Below, piece by piece: positions 55,506-64,000 of a stretch of 64,000 nt of DNA; positions within the stretch are counted from its first letter, which is position 1, and each line of letters opens with the position of its first letter. The stretch comes from Streptomyces hygroscopicus. GTDB taxonomy: Bacteria > Actinomycetota > Actinomycetes > Streptomycetales > Streptomycetaceae. The stretch spans positions 1 to 64,000 of the forward strand of contig NZ_LBMW01000027.1 in the NCBI RefSeq assembly GCF_026168105.1, written 5' to 3'. The notes beneath the pieces were generated by a model. The model saw only the letters and a program-made list of their open reading frames with translations. It had not been told where the DNA came from and searched no databases. Made by a program: the position numbers and the translations under genes.

Positions 55506-57353
55506 ATGTGCGGAATCGTGGGATACGTGGGACCGCAGTCGGCTCTCGACGTGGTCGTGGCGGGACTGAAGCGGCTGGAGTACCGGGGTTACGACTCCGC
55601 GGGCGTCGCAGTGCTCGCGGACGGCGGTCTGGCCGCCGCAAAGAAGGCCGGGAAGCTGGTCAATCTGGAGAAGGAGCTGGTCGACCGGCCGCTGCCGACG
55701 GGCACGACCGGGATCGGGCACACCCGGTGGGCCACCCACGGAGGCCCGACGGACGCCAACGCGCACCCGCATCTCGACAACGCGGGGCGGGTCGCCGTCG
55801 TCCACAACGGGATCATCGAGAACTTCGCAGCGCTGCGGGCCGAATTGGAGGAGCGCGGTCACACCCTCGCCTCCGAGACGGACACCGAGGCGGTGGCGCA
55901 TCTGCTCGCCGAGGAGTTCTCCGTGACGGCGGACCTCGCGGAGGCGATGCGGCTGGTGTGCCGGCGGCTGGAGGGCGCGTTCACGCTGGTCGCGGTGCAC
56001 GCCGACGAGCCGGACGTGGTCGTGGGCGCCCGGCGCAACTCGCCGCTCGTGGTGGGTGTCGGCGAGGGCGAGGCCTTCCTCGCCTCGGACGTGGCGGCGT
56101 TCATCGCGCACACCCGCTCCGCGATCGAGCTGGGTCAGGACCAGGTGGTGGAGCTGCGCCGGGACGGGGTGACGGTCACCGGCTTCGACGGCCGTCCCGC
56201 CGAGGTCCGCTCCTACCACGTCGACTGGGACGCCTCGGCCGCCGAGAAGGGCGGCTACGACTACTTCATGCTCAAGGAGATCGCCGAGCAGCCCAAGGCG
56301 GTCGCCGACACGCTCCTCGGCCGGATCGACGCGGCCGGTTCACTGAGGCTGGACGAACTGCGGATCTCGGCCGCCGAACTGCGCGAGGTCGACAAGGTGG
56401 TGATCGTGGCGTGCGGGACGGCCTTCCACGCCGGGCTGATCGCCAAGTACGCCATCGAGCACTGGACGCGGATCCCGTGCGAGGTGGAGCTGGCCAGCGA
56501 GTTCCGCTACCGGGACCCGATCCTCGACCCTCGCACGCTGGTCATCGCCATCTCGCAGTCCGGCGAGACCATGGACACGCTGATGGCGCTGCGGCACGCC
56601 CGTGAGCAGGGCTCCAAGGTGCTGGCGATCTGCAACACCAACGGTTCGACGATCCCGCGCGAGTCGGACGCCGTGCTGTACACGCACGCGGGCCCGGAGG
56701 TCGCGGTCGCCTCGACGAAGGCGTTCCTGACGCAGCTCGTCGCCTGCTATCTGGTGGCCCTGTACCTGGGGCAGGTCCGCGGGACCAAGTGGGGCGACGA
56801 GATCCACGCCGTCATCCGCGACCTGTCGCAGATCTCTCGCGAGGTCGAGCAGGTGCTGGAGACCATGGAGCCGGTACGGGAGCTGGCGCGCTCGCTCGCC
56901 GGGAAGAACACGGTGCTGTTCCTGGGGCGGCACGTGGGCTATCCCGTGGCCCTGGAGGGCGCCCTCAAGCTCAAGGAACTGGCGTACATGCACGCCGAGG
57001 GCTTTGCGGCGGGCGAGCTGAAGCACGGGCCGATCGCACTGATCGAGGAGGACCTGCCGGTCGTCGTTGTGGTGCCGTCGCCGCGCGGGCGGTCGGTCCT
57101 GCACGACAAGATCGTCTCCAACATCCAGGAGATCCGGGCCCGGGGGGCGCGCACCATCGTGATCTCGGAGGAGGGCGACGACGCCGTGGTGCCGTACGCC
57201 GACCACCTGATCCGTATCCCGGCGACGCCGACGTTGTTGCAGCCGCTGGTGGCGACCGTGCCGTTGCAGGTGTTCGCGTGCGAGCTGGCGACGGCGCGCG
57301 GGAACGAGGTGGATCAGCCGCGGAACCTGGCGAAGTCCGTGACGGTGGAGTGA
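55506..57353 (+). CDS. glmS: Glutamine-fructose-6-phosphate aminotransferase (isomerizing)
   Basis: A 615-residue enzyme making glucosamine-6-phosphate from fructose-6-phosphate and glutamine. C2, exposed after Met removal, is the glutaminase nucleophile (MCGIVGYVG). Residues 1-220 are the amidotransferase domain; two SIS domains follow (ACGTAFHAG and the SQSGETMDTL segment); the C-terminus NLAKSVTVE carries the catalytic lysine. The start is fixed by the required N-terminal Cys. No glmS ribozyme is visible upstream. Confidence 0.97.
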   Translation: MCGIVGYVGPQSALDVVVAGLKRLEYRGYDSAGVAVLADGGLAAAKKAGKLVNLEKELVDRPLPTGTTGIGHTRWATHGGPTDANAHPHLDNAGRVAVVHNGIIENFAALRAELEERGHTLASETDTEAVAHLLAEEFSVTADLAEAMRLVCRRLEGAFTLVAVHADEPDVVVGARRNSPLVVGVGEGEAFLASDVAAFIAHTRSAIELGQDQVVELRRDGVTVTGFDGRPAEVRSYHVDWDASAAEKGGYDYFMLKEIAEQPKAVADTLLGRIDAAGSLRLDELRISAAELREVDKVVIVACGTAFHAGLIAKYAIEHWTRIPCEVELASEFRYRDPILDPRTLVIAISQSGETMDTLMALRHAREQGSKVLAICNTNGSTIPRESDAVLYTHAGPEVAVASTKAFLTQLVACYLVALYLGQVRGTKWGDEIHAVIRDLSQISREVEQVLETMEPVRELARSLAGKNTVLFLGRHVGYPVALEGALKLKELAYMHAEGFAAGELKHGPIALIEEDLPVVVVVPSPRGRSVLHDKIVSNIQEIRARGARTIVISEEGDDAVVPYADHLIRIPATPTLLQPLVATVPLQVFACELATARGNEVDQPRNLAKSVTVE

Positions 57354-57480
57354 GCTTTTGGGCGTCCGCCTGTGCCCCGACGTGGATGTGCTCGCCCGCT
57401 TCCCGGATCGTGCCGTCATCGCCACGCACCAGGCCGGTCCGGTCACCGGGGAGCCGAACCCGCGGTCGCCGGACGGATCG

Positions 57481-57486
57481 TAGAGT
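57481..57486 (+). promoter_or_regulatory. acpS -10 box suggesting a leaderless message
   Basis: TAGAGT ends 6 bases before the acpS ATG, with no ribosome site, as at glmS and tsaB. Confidence 0.55.
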
Positions 57487-57492
57487 GCCCGC

Positions 57493-57864
57493 ATGAGCAT
57501 CATCGGGGTCGGAATCGACGTGGCCGAGATCGACCGGTTCGCGGCGTCGTTGCGGCGTACGCCCGGACTGGTCGAACGACTGTTCCTGGAGAGTGAGTTG
57601 CTGCTGCCCAGCGGCGAGCGGCGCGGTATCGCCTCGCTGGCCGTGCGGTTCGCGGCCAAGGAGGCGGTGGCCAAGGCCCTGGGTGCGCCGGGCGGGCTGC
57701 ACTGGACCGACGCCGAGGTCTACGTCGAGGACAGCGGGCAGCCGCGGCTGCGCGTCACCGGCACGGTCGCGGCGCGTGCCGCCGAACTCGGCGTACGGTC
57801 CTGGCACGTGTCGCTCAGCCATGATGCGGGCGTGGCCTCGGCGGTGGTCGTGGCGGAGGGGTAG
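57493..57864 (+). CDS. acpS: Holo-[acyl-carrier-protein] synthase
   Basis: A 123-residue phosphopantetheinyl transferase that moves the 4'-phosphopantetheine arm from CoA to acyl carrier proteins. D9 (GVGIDVAEIDRF) and E57 (RFAAKEAVAKAL) hold the metal, and WHVSLSHD is the third conserved block. In Streptomyces it also serves polyketide carrier proteins. The gene follows glmS by 139 bases. Confidence 0.95.
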   Translation: MSIIGVGIDVAEIDRFAASLRRTPGLVERLFLESELLLPSGERRGIASLAVRFAAKEAVAKALGAPGGLHWTDAEVYVEDSGQPRLRVTGTVAARAAELGVRSWHVSLSHDAGVASAVVVAEG

Positions 57865-57904
57865 GTCCGCCCGCGCGCGGCGCTCGTGGGGGAGACTCGA
57901 CGGT

Positions 57905-59335
57905 ATGCGTACTGCGTACAGCGTGGAGACGGTGAGGGCGGCCGAGCGTTCGCTCATGGCGCGGCTTCCGGAGGGGGCGCTGATGCAGCGTGCCGCCGCC
58001 GGACTGGCCGCGGCCTGCGCCCAGTTGCTGGGGCGGGTGTACGGCAGCCGGGTGGTGCTGCTGGTCGGGAGCGGCGACAACGGCGGGGACGCTCTGTACG
58101 CCGGGGCCCGGCTCGCCCGGCGGGGCGCCGGCGTCATCGCCCTGCTGCTCGCTCAGGACCGCACGCACCCGGGCGGGCTCGCCGCGTTGCGCCGGGCGGG
58201 CGGGTCCGTGGCACGGCCCGGGGCGGCCGAGGAGTTGATGCGGCGGGCCGATCTCGTCGTCGACGGGATCGTGGGCATCGGCGGCAGGGGAGGCCTGCGG
58301 CCGGACGCCGCAGCACTCGCCGAGCTCGCCGAGAGGTCGCGGGCGGCCGTCGTCGCCGTCGACCTGCCGAGCGGCGTCGAGGCCGACAGCGGCGAGGTGC
58401 GGGGCCCGGCCGTACGGGCCGACCTGACCGTGACCTTCGGTACGCACAAGCCGGCGCTGCTCATCGATCCGGCGCGCGAGTACGCCGGTTCCGTACGCCT
58501 CGTCGACATCGGGCTCGAGCTGCCCGAGGAGCCCGAACTGGAGGCCCTGCAGCACGCGGACGTTGCGGCACGGCTGCCGCTGCCGCAGGCCGAGAGCGAC
58601 AAGTACCGGCGTGGGGTTGTCGGGATCGCCGCCGGGTCCGTGCGCTACCCGGGGGCCGCGGTACTCGCGGTGGCGGGGGCACTGCGGGGCGGGGCCGGGG
58701 CGGTGCGGTACGTGGGGCCCGCCGGGGACGCCGTGATCGCCCGGTTCCCCGAGACGCTGGTCTCCGACCGGGGGCCCGCGAAGGCCGGCCGGGTGCAGGC
58801 GTGGGTCGTGGGGCCCGGCGCCGGGGACGACGCGGCGACCGTGGCCGAGGTGCTGGAGGCGGACGTGCCGGTGCTCGTCGACGCGGACGGGCTGCGGCTT
58901 GCCGACCGGGACGCCGTACGCGGCCGCACGGCGCCGACACTGATGACGCCGCACGCGGGCGAGGCCGCCGCACTGCTCGGGGTGTCGCGCGAGGAGGTCG
59001 AGGGGGCCCGGCTCACGGCGGTGCGGGAGCTGGCGGCGCGGTACGGGGCGACCGTGCTGCTCAAGGGCTCGACCACGCTGGTGGCGGATCCTGGGGGCGG
59101 AGCGGTGCGGGTGAACGCCACGGGCACGTCCTGGCTTGCGACCGCCGGCAGCGGGGACGTGCTGTCGGGCCTGTCCGGCTCACTGCTCGCGGCCGGCCTC
59201 GACGCACGGGACGCCGGCAGCGTGGCGGCCTACCTGCACGGCCTTGCGGGCCGCTACGCGGCGGACGGCGCCCCGGTAGGCGCCCACGACGTGGCGAACG
59301 CGATCCCGGAGGCATGGCGGGACGTGGGGGGTTGA
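57905..59335 (+). CDS. nnr: Bifunctional NAD(P)H-hydrate epimerase/dehydratase
   Basis: A 476-residue repair enzyme that restores hydrated NAD(P)H. The N-terminal YjeF-type epimerase domain has GSGDNGGDALYAGARL (56-70). The C-terminal ADP-dependent dehydratase domain, about 215-476, carries ATAGSGDVLSGL with D418 as catalytic base. The ATG at 57905 follows GGGGGAG, though GAGACT seven bases before it could equally be a -10 box. It lies 40 bases after acpS. Confidence 0.95.
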   Translation: MRTAYSVETVRAAERSLMARLPEGALMQRAAAGLAAACAQLLGRVYGSRVVLLVGSGDNGGDALYAGARLARRGAGVIALLLAQDRTHPGGLAALRRAGGSVARPGAAEELMRRADLVVDGIVGIGGRGGLRPDAAALAELAERSRAAVVAVDLPSGVEADSGEVRGPAVRADLTVTFGTHKPALLIDPAREYAGSVRLVDIGLELPEEPELEALQHADVAARLPLPQAESDKYRRGVVGIAAGSVRYPGAAVLAVAGALRGGAGAVRYVGPAGDAVIARFPETLVSDRGPAKAGRVQAWVVGPGAGDDAATVAEVLEADVPVLVDADGLRLADRDAVRGRTAPTLMTPHAGEAAALLGVSREEVEGARLTAVRELAARYGATVLLKGSTTLVADPGGGAVRVNATGTSWLATAGSGDVLSGLSGSLLAAGLDARDAGSVAAYLHGLAGRYAADGAPVGAHDVANAIPEAWRDVGG

Positions 59336-59535
59336 GGGGGCACACGGGTTTCGCGCGGGGGCGTGCGCCCGCGCCAGCCGGTCGAGGGGCGCACTGATGG
59401 TGGGCGACCGGGCGCATGCGGAGGGGCGTGTGCACGACGCCCGAACGGCACGAAACGGCACGCGACAGTGCGCAACGGCACTTGCGGCACCGGCGTCGAA
59501 GCGCCGTCGGAGGCCTCTGAGAGACTGGGGGCGCG

Positions 59536-60687
59536 ATGACAAGTTCTGAGACAGCCCCGCTTCGCGCCCGTGCCGAGATCGACCTCGAGGCCCTGCGGGC
59601 GAACGTACGTGCCCTGCGTGCCCGCGCGCGCGGCGCGGCCTTGATGGCCGTGGTGAAGTCGGACGGATACGGCCACGGGGCGGTGCCGTGCGCCCGCGCC
59701 GCCCTCGAAGCCGGCGCCGAATGGCTCGGCACCGCCACCCCCGAGGAGGCCTTCGCCCTGCGCGAAGCCGGCCTGCCGGGGCGCGTCCTGTGCTGGCTCT
59801 GGACCCCCGGCGGCCCCTGGCGCAGGGCGATCGAGGCCGATGTCGACGTGTCCGTGAGCGGCATGTGGGCCCTCGCGGAGATCCGCGAGGCGGCGGCCGC
59901 CGCAGGTGCCCCCGCCCGCGTCCACCTCAAGGCCGACACCGGCCTCGGGCGCAACGGCTGCCAGCCGGCCGACTGGCCGGAACTCGTCACCGAGGCCCTG
60001 CGCGCCCAGGCGGACGGTCTGGTGACCGTCGTCGGCCTGTGGTCGCACTTCGCCTGCGCCGACGAGCCCGGCCACCCCTCCATCCAGGCCCAGATCCGCC
60101 GTTTCCGCGAGATGGTGGCGTACGCGGAGGAGCAGGGCGTACGGCCGGAGGTGCGCCACATCGCCAACTCGCCCGCCACGCTGACCCTGCCCGAGGCCCA
60201 CTTCGACCTCGTCCGGACGGGTATCGCGATCTACGGTGTCTCGCCCAGCCCCGAACTCGGCGCCGCGGCCGACCTCGGACTGCGCCCGGTGATGACGCTG
60301 AAGGCCTCGCTCGCCCTGGTGAAGCAGGTTCCCGGCGGCCACGGCGTCAGCTACGGCCACCGGTACACCACCCCCGGCACCACGACCCTCGGCCTCGTCC
60401 CGGTCGGCTACGCGGACGGCATCCCGCGCCATGCCTCCGGCGCCGGGCCCGTCCTGGTCGACGGCAAGCTGCGCACGGTCGCGGGGCGGATCGCCATGGA
60501 CCAGTTCGTGGTGGACCTGGGTGGCGACGAACCCCCGCCGGGCACGGAGGCGATCCTCTTCGGCCCCGGCGATCACGGCGAGCCCACCGCCGAGGACTGG
60601 GCGCAGGCGGCCGGAACCATCGCTTACGAAATCGTGACCCGGATCGGAACGCGTGTGCCCCGCGTCTACGTGAAGGTGAATGCCTAA
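59536..60687 (+). CDS. alr: Alanine racemase
   Basis: A 383-residue PLP enzyme making D-alanine for peptidoglycan. K41 (VVKSDGYGHGA) binds PLP and Y273 (HGVSYGHRY) is the second catalytic base. LKADTGLGRNG and the C-terminal GRIAMDQFVVDLG are typical. The ATG at 59536 has GAGACTGGGGGCGCG upstream. It lies 200 bases after nnr, a gap with no gene. Confidence 0.96.
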   Translation: MTSSETAPLRARAEIDLEALRANVRALRARARGAALMAVVKSDGYGHGAVPCARAALEAGAEWLGTATPEEAFALREAGLPGRVLCWLWTPGGPWRRAIEADVDVSVSGMWALAEIREAAAAAGAPARVHLKADTGLGRNGCQPADWPELVTEALRAQADGLVTVVGLWSHFACADEPGHPSIQAQIRRFREMVAYAEEQGVRPEVRHIANSPATLTLPEAHFDLVRTGIAIYGVSPSPELGAAADLGLRPVMTLKASLALVKQVPGGHGVSYGHRYTTPGTTTLGLVPVGYADGIPRHASGAGPVLVDGKLRTVAGRIAMDQFVVDLGGDEPPPGTEAILFGPGDHGEPTAEDWAQAAGTIAYEIVTRIGTRVPRVYVKVNA

Positions 60688-60767
60688 CAAGATGGGTAAC
60701 CCACACGGGTGAGTCCGGGCAGGGGCAGGGCAGAAACGGGCGGAGCCCCCGGGGGGAGGAGCGGGAC

Positions 60768-62000
60768 GTGAGCGAGAGCAGCGCGGAGACGGCCGTGCAG
60801 GCCGTCAGGGGCGCGGCTGCCACCGCCGCCGGGAACTGGCGCATAGCCGGTATCGCCGGCGCCGCGATAGGCGTGGTCGCGGCGGGCGCCGCGGCCGGTG
60901 TCGCCATCGAGCGGATGACGGTGGGCCGGGGCATGCGCCGCAAGGCCCGGCTCGCCCTCGACTCGGCGGGGCCGTACGGCGCCCTGCGCGGCACCCCCGG
61001 CAAGGCGCGCGCGGACGACGGCACCGAGCTGTACTACGAGGTGGACGAGATCGAGCCGGAGGGCGGCTCGGCACCGCGCCGCCGTCGGCTCTTCGGGCGC
61101 AAGGCCCCGGCCCCGGTCACCGTGATTTTCAGCCATGGCTACTGCCTCAACCAGGACTCCTGGCACTTCCAGCGGGCCGCGCTGCGGGGCGTCGTCCGCA
61201 CCGTGCACTGGGACCAGCGCAGCCACGGCCGCTCCGGGCGCGGGACCGCCCAGGCGGACGGCACGCCCGTCTCCATCGACCAGCTCGGTCGCGACCTGAG
61301 GGCCGTCATCGACGCGGCCGCTCCCCAGGGCCCGATCGTGCTCGTCGGCCACTCCATGGGCGGTATGACGGTCATGGCCCTCGCCGACCAGTACCCCGAG
61401 CTGATCCGTGACCGGGTCGTCGGCGTCGCCCTCGTCGGCACCTCGTCCGGGCGGCTCGGCGAAGTCAACTTCGGACTTCCGGTCGCGGGCGTCAACGCCG
61501 TGCGGCGCGTACTCCCCGGCGTACTGAAGGCGCTGGGGCAGCAGGCCGCGCTGGTGGAGAAGGGGCGCAGGGCCACCGCCGACCTGTTCGCGGGGATCAT
61601 CAAGCGGTACTCGTTCGCCTCCCGGGACGTCGACCCGGCCGTCGCCCGGTTCGCCGAGCGGATGATCGAGGGCACCCCGATCGACGTGGTCGCCGAGTTC
61701 TATCCCGCGTTCACCGACCACGACAAGACCGAGGCGCTGGCCCGCTTCGCCGATCTGCCGGTGCTCGTGCTGGCGGGTGTTAAGGACCTGGTCACGCCGA
61801 GCGAGCACAGCGAGGCGATCGCCGATCTGCTGCCCGACGCCGAGCTGGTCCTCGTACCGGACGCGGGGCACCTGGTGATGCTGGAGCACCCCGAGGTGGT
61901 CGTGGACCGGCTCGCCGACCTCCTCGTGCGCGCGGGAGCGGTCCCCGCAGGGGCTACCGTGGGTGGCTATGGAAGCACCAGCACCGCACAGCCCGGCTGA
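60768..62000 (+). CDS. Membrane-anchored alpha/beta-hydrolase
   Basis: A 410-residue hydrolase. A predicted membrane helix at about 27-47 anchors it. The hydrolase fold starts at about 115, with oxyanion segment HGYCLNQDSW, the nucleophile S196 in GHSMGG, an acid in LAGVKDLVTP and H in PDAGHLVMLEHP. The GTG at 60768 follows GGGGGGAGGAGCGG. It sits between alr and tsaE and overlaps tsaE by 32 bases, so they are co-expressed. Substrate unknown. Confidence 0.88.
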   Translation: MSESSAETAVQAVRGAAATAAGNWRIAGIAGAAIGVVAAGAAAGVAIERMTVGRGMRRKARLALDSAGPYGALRGTPGKARADDGTELYYEVDEIEPEGGSAPRRRRLFGRKAPAPVTVIFSHGYCLNQDSWHFQRAALRGVVRTVHWDQRSHGRSGRGTAQADGTPVSIDQLGRDLRAVIDAAAPQGPIVLVGHSMGGMTVMALADQYPELIRDRVVGVALVGTSSGRLGEVNFGLPVAGVNAVRRVLPGVLKALGQQAALVEKGRRATADLFAGIIKRYSFASRDVDPAVARFAERMIEGTPIDVVAEFYPAFTDHDKTEALARFADLPVLVLAGVKDLVTPSEHSEAIADLLPDAELVLVPDAGHLVMLEHPEVVVDRLADLLVRAGAVPAGATVGGYGSTSTAQPG

Positions 62001-62499
62001 GGTCCCGATGCCGGGCGTCACCACCGAGGTCACCGTCACCTCCCCCGAACAGATGCAGGAGCTGGGGCGCCGTCTCGCCAAGCTGCTGCGCGCCGGCGAC
62101 CTCGTGATGCTGAACGGCGAGCTGGGTGCGGGCAAGACCACGCTCACCCGTGGCCTCGGTGAGGGGCTCGGCGTGCGGGGCGCGGTCACCTCGCCCACCT
62201 TCGTGATCGCCCGGGTGCACCCCTCCCTCGGAGACGGCCCGCCGCTGGTCCATGCGGACGCCTACCGCCTGGGCGGCGGGCTCGACGAGATGGAGGACCT
62301 CGACCTCGACGTCTCGCTGCCGGAGTCCGTGGTCGTCGTGGAGTGGGGCGAGGGCAAGGTCGAGGAGCTGACGGACGACCGGCTCCACGTCGTCATCCAC
62401 CGCGCCGTCGGAGACACCACGGACGAGGTCCGGCATGTGACCGTCACGGGGCTCGGGGAGCGCTGGGCGACGGTGGACCTGGGCGTGCTGTCGGCCTGA
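61969..62499 (+). CDS. tsaE: tRNA t6A biosynthesis ATPase TsaE
   Basis: A 176-residue P-loop ATPase that works with TsaB and TsaD in making N6-threonylcarbamoyladenosine on tRNA. The P-loop is GELGAGKTT (50-58). SPTFVIARVHPS and HADAYRLGG are typical. The ATG at 61969 overlaps the hydrolase 3' end; a GTG at 61963 is a near alternative. tsaB lies 1.2 kb downstream. Confidence 0.95.
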   Translation: MEAPAPHSPAEVPMPGVTTEVTVTSPEQMQELGRRLAKLLRAGDLVMLNGELGAGKTTLTRGLGEGLGVRGAVTSPTFVIARVHPSLGDGPPLVHADAYRLGGGLDEMEDLDLDVSLPESVVVVEWGEGKVEELTDDRLHVVIHRAVGDTTDEVRHVTVTGLGERWATVDLGVLSA

Positions 62500-62675
62500 G
62501 GACGCGGTCACCGGCTCCGCCCCGAACCCGCCGGGGGGATCACCCGGCTGGATGCTTCGGCCGGTCGCGTCCACGCCCCCGACAGGCGTGCGTATCTTCG
62601 GTCGAACGTGCCGACAAGTCGTCGGCAAAGTGTTGCGTCGCAGGTGCCGGGCGTGGTCACATGGATATCAGTCCG

Positions 62676-62695
62676 TGGTTAGGTCTGCCTAACCA
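62676..62695. promoter_or_regulatory. Perfect 20-bp palindrome upstream of the small ORF
   Basis: TGGTTAGG-TCTG-CCTAACCA, 8-bp arms with a 4-base centre, 30 bases before the small ORF. The arms look like iron-box (DtxR/IdeR) half-sites, but the spacing differs from the 19-bp consensus. It may be an operator. Confidence 0.55.
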
Positions 62696-62725
62696 TGCCC
62701 GCCCCCGCGCCTTCAGGAGGCGTCC

Positions 62726-62908
62726 ATGCCGGCTTCAGAACGCAACGAGGCGCTGCCGCGGGTGGTCGCCGGGACGACCGGGGTGTCGATGCGGGACCTG
62801 CTGGCCTCGTGCGCCGCGGCGAAGGTGATCTCGACACCGCCGAGGGACCCCGCACCCCGCACACCCCGCGCGCGGTCCACGGCCGAGGAGCACCGCAGGG
62901 CCGCGTAG
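62726..62908 (+). CDS. Small 60-residue protein with strong ribosome site
   Basis: A 60-residue frame behind a perfect AGGAGG (62715-62720) five bases from its ATG. Residues 1-40 (MPASERNEALPRVVAGTTGV then a helical SMRDLLASCAAAK) look ordered, and the tail is Arg/Pro-rich. No family is recognised. The palindrome upstream and the very good site argue it is real. Confidence 0.6.
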   Translation: MPASERNEALPRVVAGTTGVSMRDLLASCAAAKVISTPPRDPAPRTPRARSTAEEHRRAA

Positions 62909-62934
62909 GCTCCCCGCTGCGCCTACGCTCCCGG

Positions 62935-63489
62935 CTACTTGATGACGACGACCTTTGTGTTGAAGGTCGCGAACTCCCACATCGCCGTGCCGTCCGCACG
63001 CGATTCGCGGATCCCGCCCAGCTTCTTCGAGGCGTCGGGGGCGGCCGTCGAGCCGTTCACCGCCGCGCTGAAACCGAACACGACGCTGTCGCCGTTCGCG
63101 AACCGCACGACGTGCTCGACCGGCGTCCCGTCCGAGCCCGTGCCGGCCGCGGACCGGGAGTTCACCGGGTACGTGCCCGGCGCCGGGTCCACCGTCCCCG
63201 GCGTGACCCCGAACGTGCGCTGGACCTTGTTGTCCGCGCCGACCAGCCACACGCGCTTGCCGTCGAGCGAGTACACGACCCGTTCGCCGGTGCCGGAACC
63301 GCCCGGCAGCGCGGTCGGGTTCGTTCTGTTGCGGGGCGCCTTCGACACGGCGGCGGCCGGGGACTTCTTCACTTGCGGCCTGCCCAGCGTGCTGGGCACG
63401 TGCGCCGACGCCTGATAGGCGAGGAAACCGACCGCGGCGATGGCTGCCGTGGTGAGCCCGGCCACGATTCCCGAGCTGCTCCTAGCCAC
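62935..63489 (-). CDS. L,D-transpeptidase-like protein lacking the catalytic cysteine
   Basis: A 184-residue protein with an N-terminal membrane helix (about 7-27) and an outer domain. Residues 65-184 resemble a YkuD-type L,D-transpeptidase (RVWLVGADNKVQRTFGVTPG and PVEHVVRFANGDSVVFGF). The active-site block that normally reads SHGCIR reads KLGGIRESRADGTAMWEFAT, so the Cys and nearby His are missing. It is probably a non-catalytic relative. The GTG at 63489 follows GAGAGGTGGGCACAG. Confidence 0.7.
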   Translation of the reverse strand: MARSSSGIVAGLTTAAIAAVGFLAYQASAHVPSTLGRPQVKKSPAAAVSKAPRNRTNPTALPGGSGTGERVVYSLDGKRVWLVGADNKVQRTFGVTPGTVDPAPGTYPVNSRSAAGTGSDGTPVEHVVRFANGDSVVFGFSAAVNGSTAAPDASKKLGGIRESRADGTAMWEFATFNTKVVVIK

Positions 63490-63671
63490 CTGTGCCCACC
63501 TCTCGACCCCGCACGCGGAAGTGCGCGCCGCCCGTGTCCCTCGTACGACGTACCGATGCGCTTGCCGCTGTGCTTCCCGATGGGCCGTACGCCTTGTCGT
63601 ACATCTTTGCTGTGACGGTAGCAGCAGGCGCGGGCTCGACCGGGGCGGCCGTGTGTCGGGCGCGAGCGCCG

Positions 63672-63677
63672 TAGGCT
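63672..63677 (+). promoter_or_regulatory. tsaB -10 box suggesting a leaderless message
   Basis: TAGGCT ends 6 bases before the tsaB GTG, with no ribosome site, the same layout as at glmS. Confidence 0.55.
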
Positions 63678-63683
63678 GTTTGC

Positions 63684-64000
63684 GTGCTGTTGCTCGCTCT
63701 GGATACCGCCACCCCCGCCGTCACCGTCGCCCTGCACGACGGCACGTCCGTCGTCGCCTCGTCGAGCCAGGTGGACGCGCGCCGGCACGGGGAACTCCTG
63801 CTGCCCGCCGTCGACCGGGTCCTCGACGAGGCGGGCACGCGGCTCGACGCCGTCACCGGGATCGTCGTGGGCGTGGGCCCCGGCCCCTACACCGGGCTGC
63901 GCGTCGGCCTGATGACCGCCGACACGTTCGGGCTCGCGCTCGGCGTGCCCGTGCACGGCCTGTGCACGCTCGACGCCCTCGCCTACGCCTCCGACCTCAC
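63684..64000 (+). CDS. tsaB: tRNA t6A biosynthesis protein TsaB (partial, runs off the window)
   Basis: The first 105 codons of TsaB, an ASKHA-fold partner of TsaD. LLLALDTATPAVTVAL and VGVGPGPYTGLRVGLMTADT are typical. The GTG at 63684 is the only start near the conserved opening. The gene continues beyond 64000. Confidence 0.93.
   Translation, partial: MLLLALDTATPAVTVALHDGTSVVASSSQVDARRHGELLLPAVDRVLDEAGTRLDAVTGIVVGVGPGPYTGLRVGLMTADTFGLALGVPVHGLCTLDALAYASDL

Noticed and set aside
62676..62695. Palindrome as a true iron box
   Set aside because: Arms resemble half-sites but the 4-base centre does not fit the 19-bp DtxR/IdeR consensus; kept only as a candidate operator.

Overview
The window is a high-GC actinobacterial chromosome segment, almost certainly Streptomyces. 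Gene order (aspC, tRNA-Trp, secE-nusG-rplKA, lipoprotein, rplJL, rpoBC, str operon, S10-spc-alpha superoperon, truA, rplM-rpsI, glmM, coaA, glmS, acpS, nnr, alr, tsaE, tsaB) and protein features support this: a NusG with a long acidic N-terminus, zinc-type S14, an L17 with an acidic tail, frequent GTG starts and one TTG start. No insertion sequence, prophage or CRISPR array is visible.

Layout. 160-2553 (minus): adenosine deaminase-family enzyme and PLP aminotransferase. 2815-8466 (plus): tRNA-Trp, secE, nusG, rplK, rplA, a lipoprotein, a 21-bp tandem repeat array beside the remnant of a second lipoprotein, then rplJ-rplL. 9170-16651: rpoB and rpoC. 16718-24666 (minus): an accessory block between rpoC and rpsL. 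It encodes a Crp/Fnr-type regulator, a class III nucleotide cyclase-like protein, a HEAT-repeat NTPase-like protein, an SPFH-like protein, a PycTM-like membrane protein and an M48 peptidase. 25136-29483: rpsL-rpsG-fusA-tuf. 29794-31200: a lone Tat/lipoprotein hydrolase flanked by coding-like debris. 31961-48447: the S10, spc and alpha clusters with secY, adk, map, infA and rpoA embedded. 48546-53000s: truA, a polyprenol-phosphate mannosyltransferase-like GT2, a membrane-anchored protein (minus) and rplM-rpsI. 52852-64000: amino-sugar, cofactor and cell-wall genes (glmM, coaA, glmS, acpS, nnr, alr), a second hydrolase, tsaE, a small ORF, a degenerate L,D-transpeptidase-like protein and the start of tsaB.

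Most of the window is core information processing: transcription (rpoA, rpoB, rpoC, nusG), translation (about 30 ribosomal proteins, EF-G, EF-Tu, IF-1, truA, tsaB/tsaE), secretion (secE, secY), protein maturation (map), and precursor supply for peptidoglycan and cofactors.

The most interesting part is the minus-strand block between rpoC and rpsL. It combines a cyclase-like protein keeping the metal Asp pair and the Asn/Arg pair of class III cyclases, a cNMP-binding-type regulator, and a small membrane protein resembling Pycsar (PycTM) effectors. The cyclase-like C-terminus and the NTPase-like N-terminus share a glycine-rich motif of about 28 residues, the arrangement known for paired signalling motifs in NLR-type systems. 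I propose a Pycsar-like nucleotide-signalling or conflict module. That function is inferred from family knowledge and layout, not shown by the sequence.
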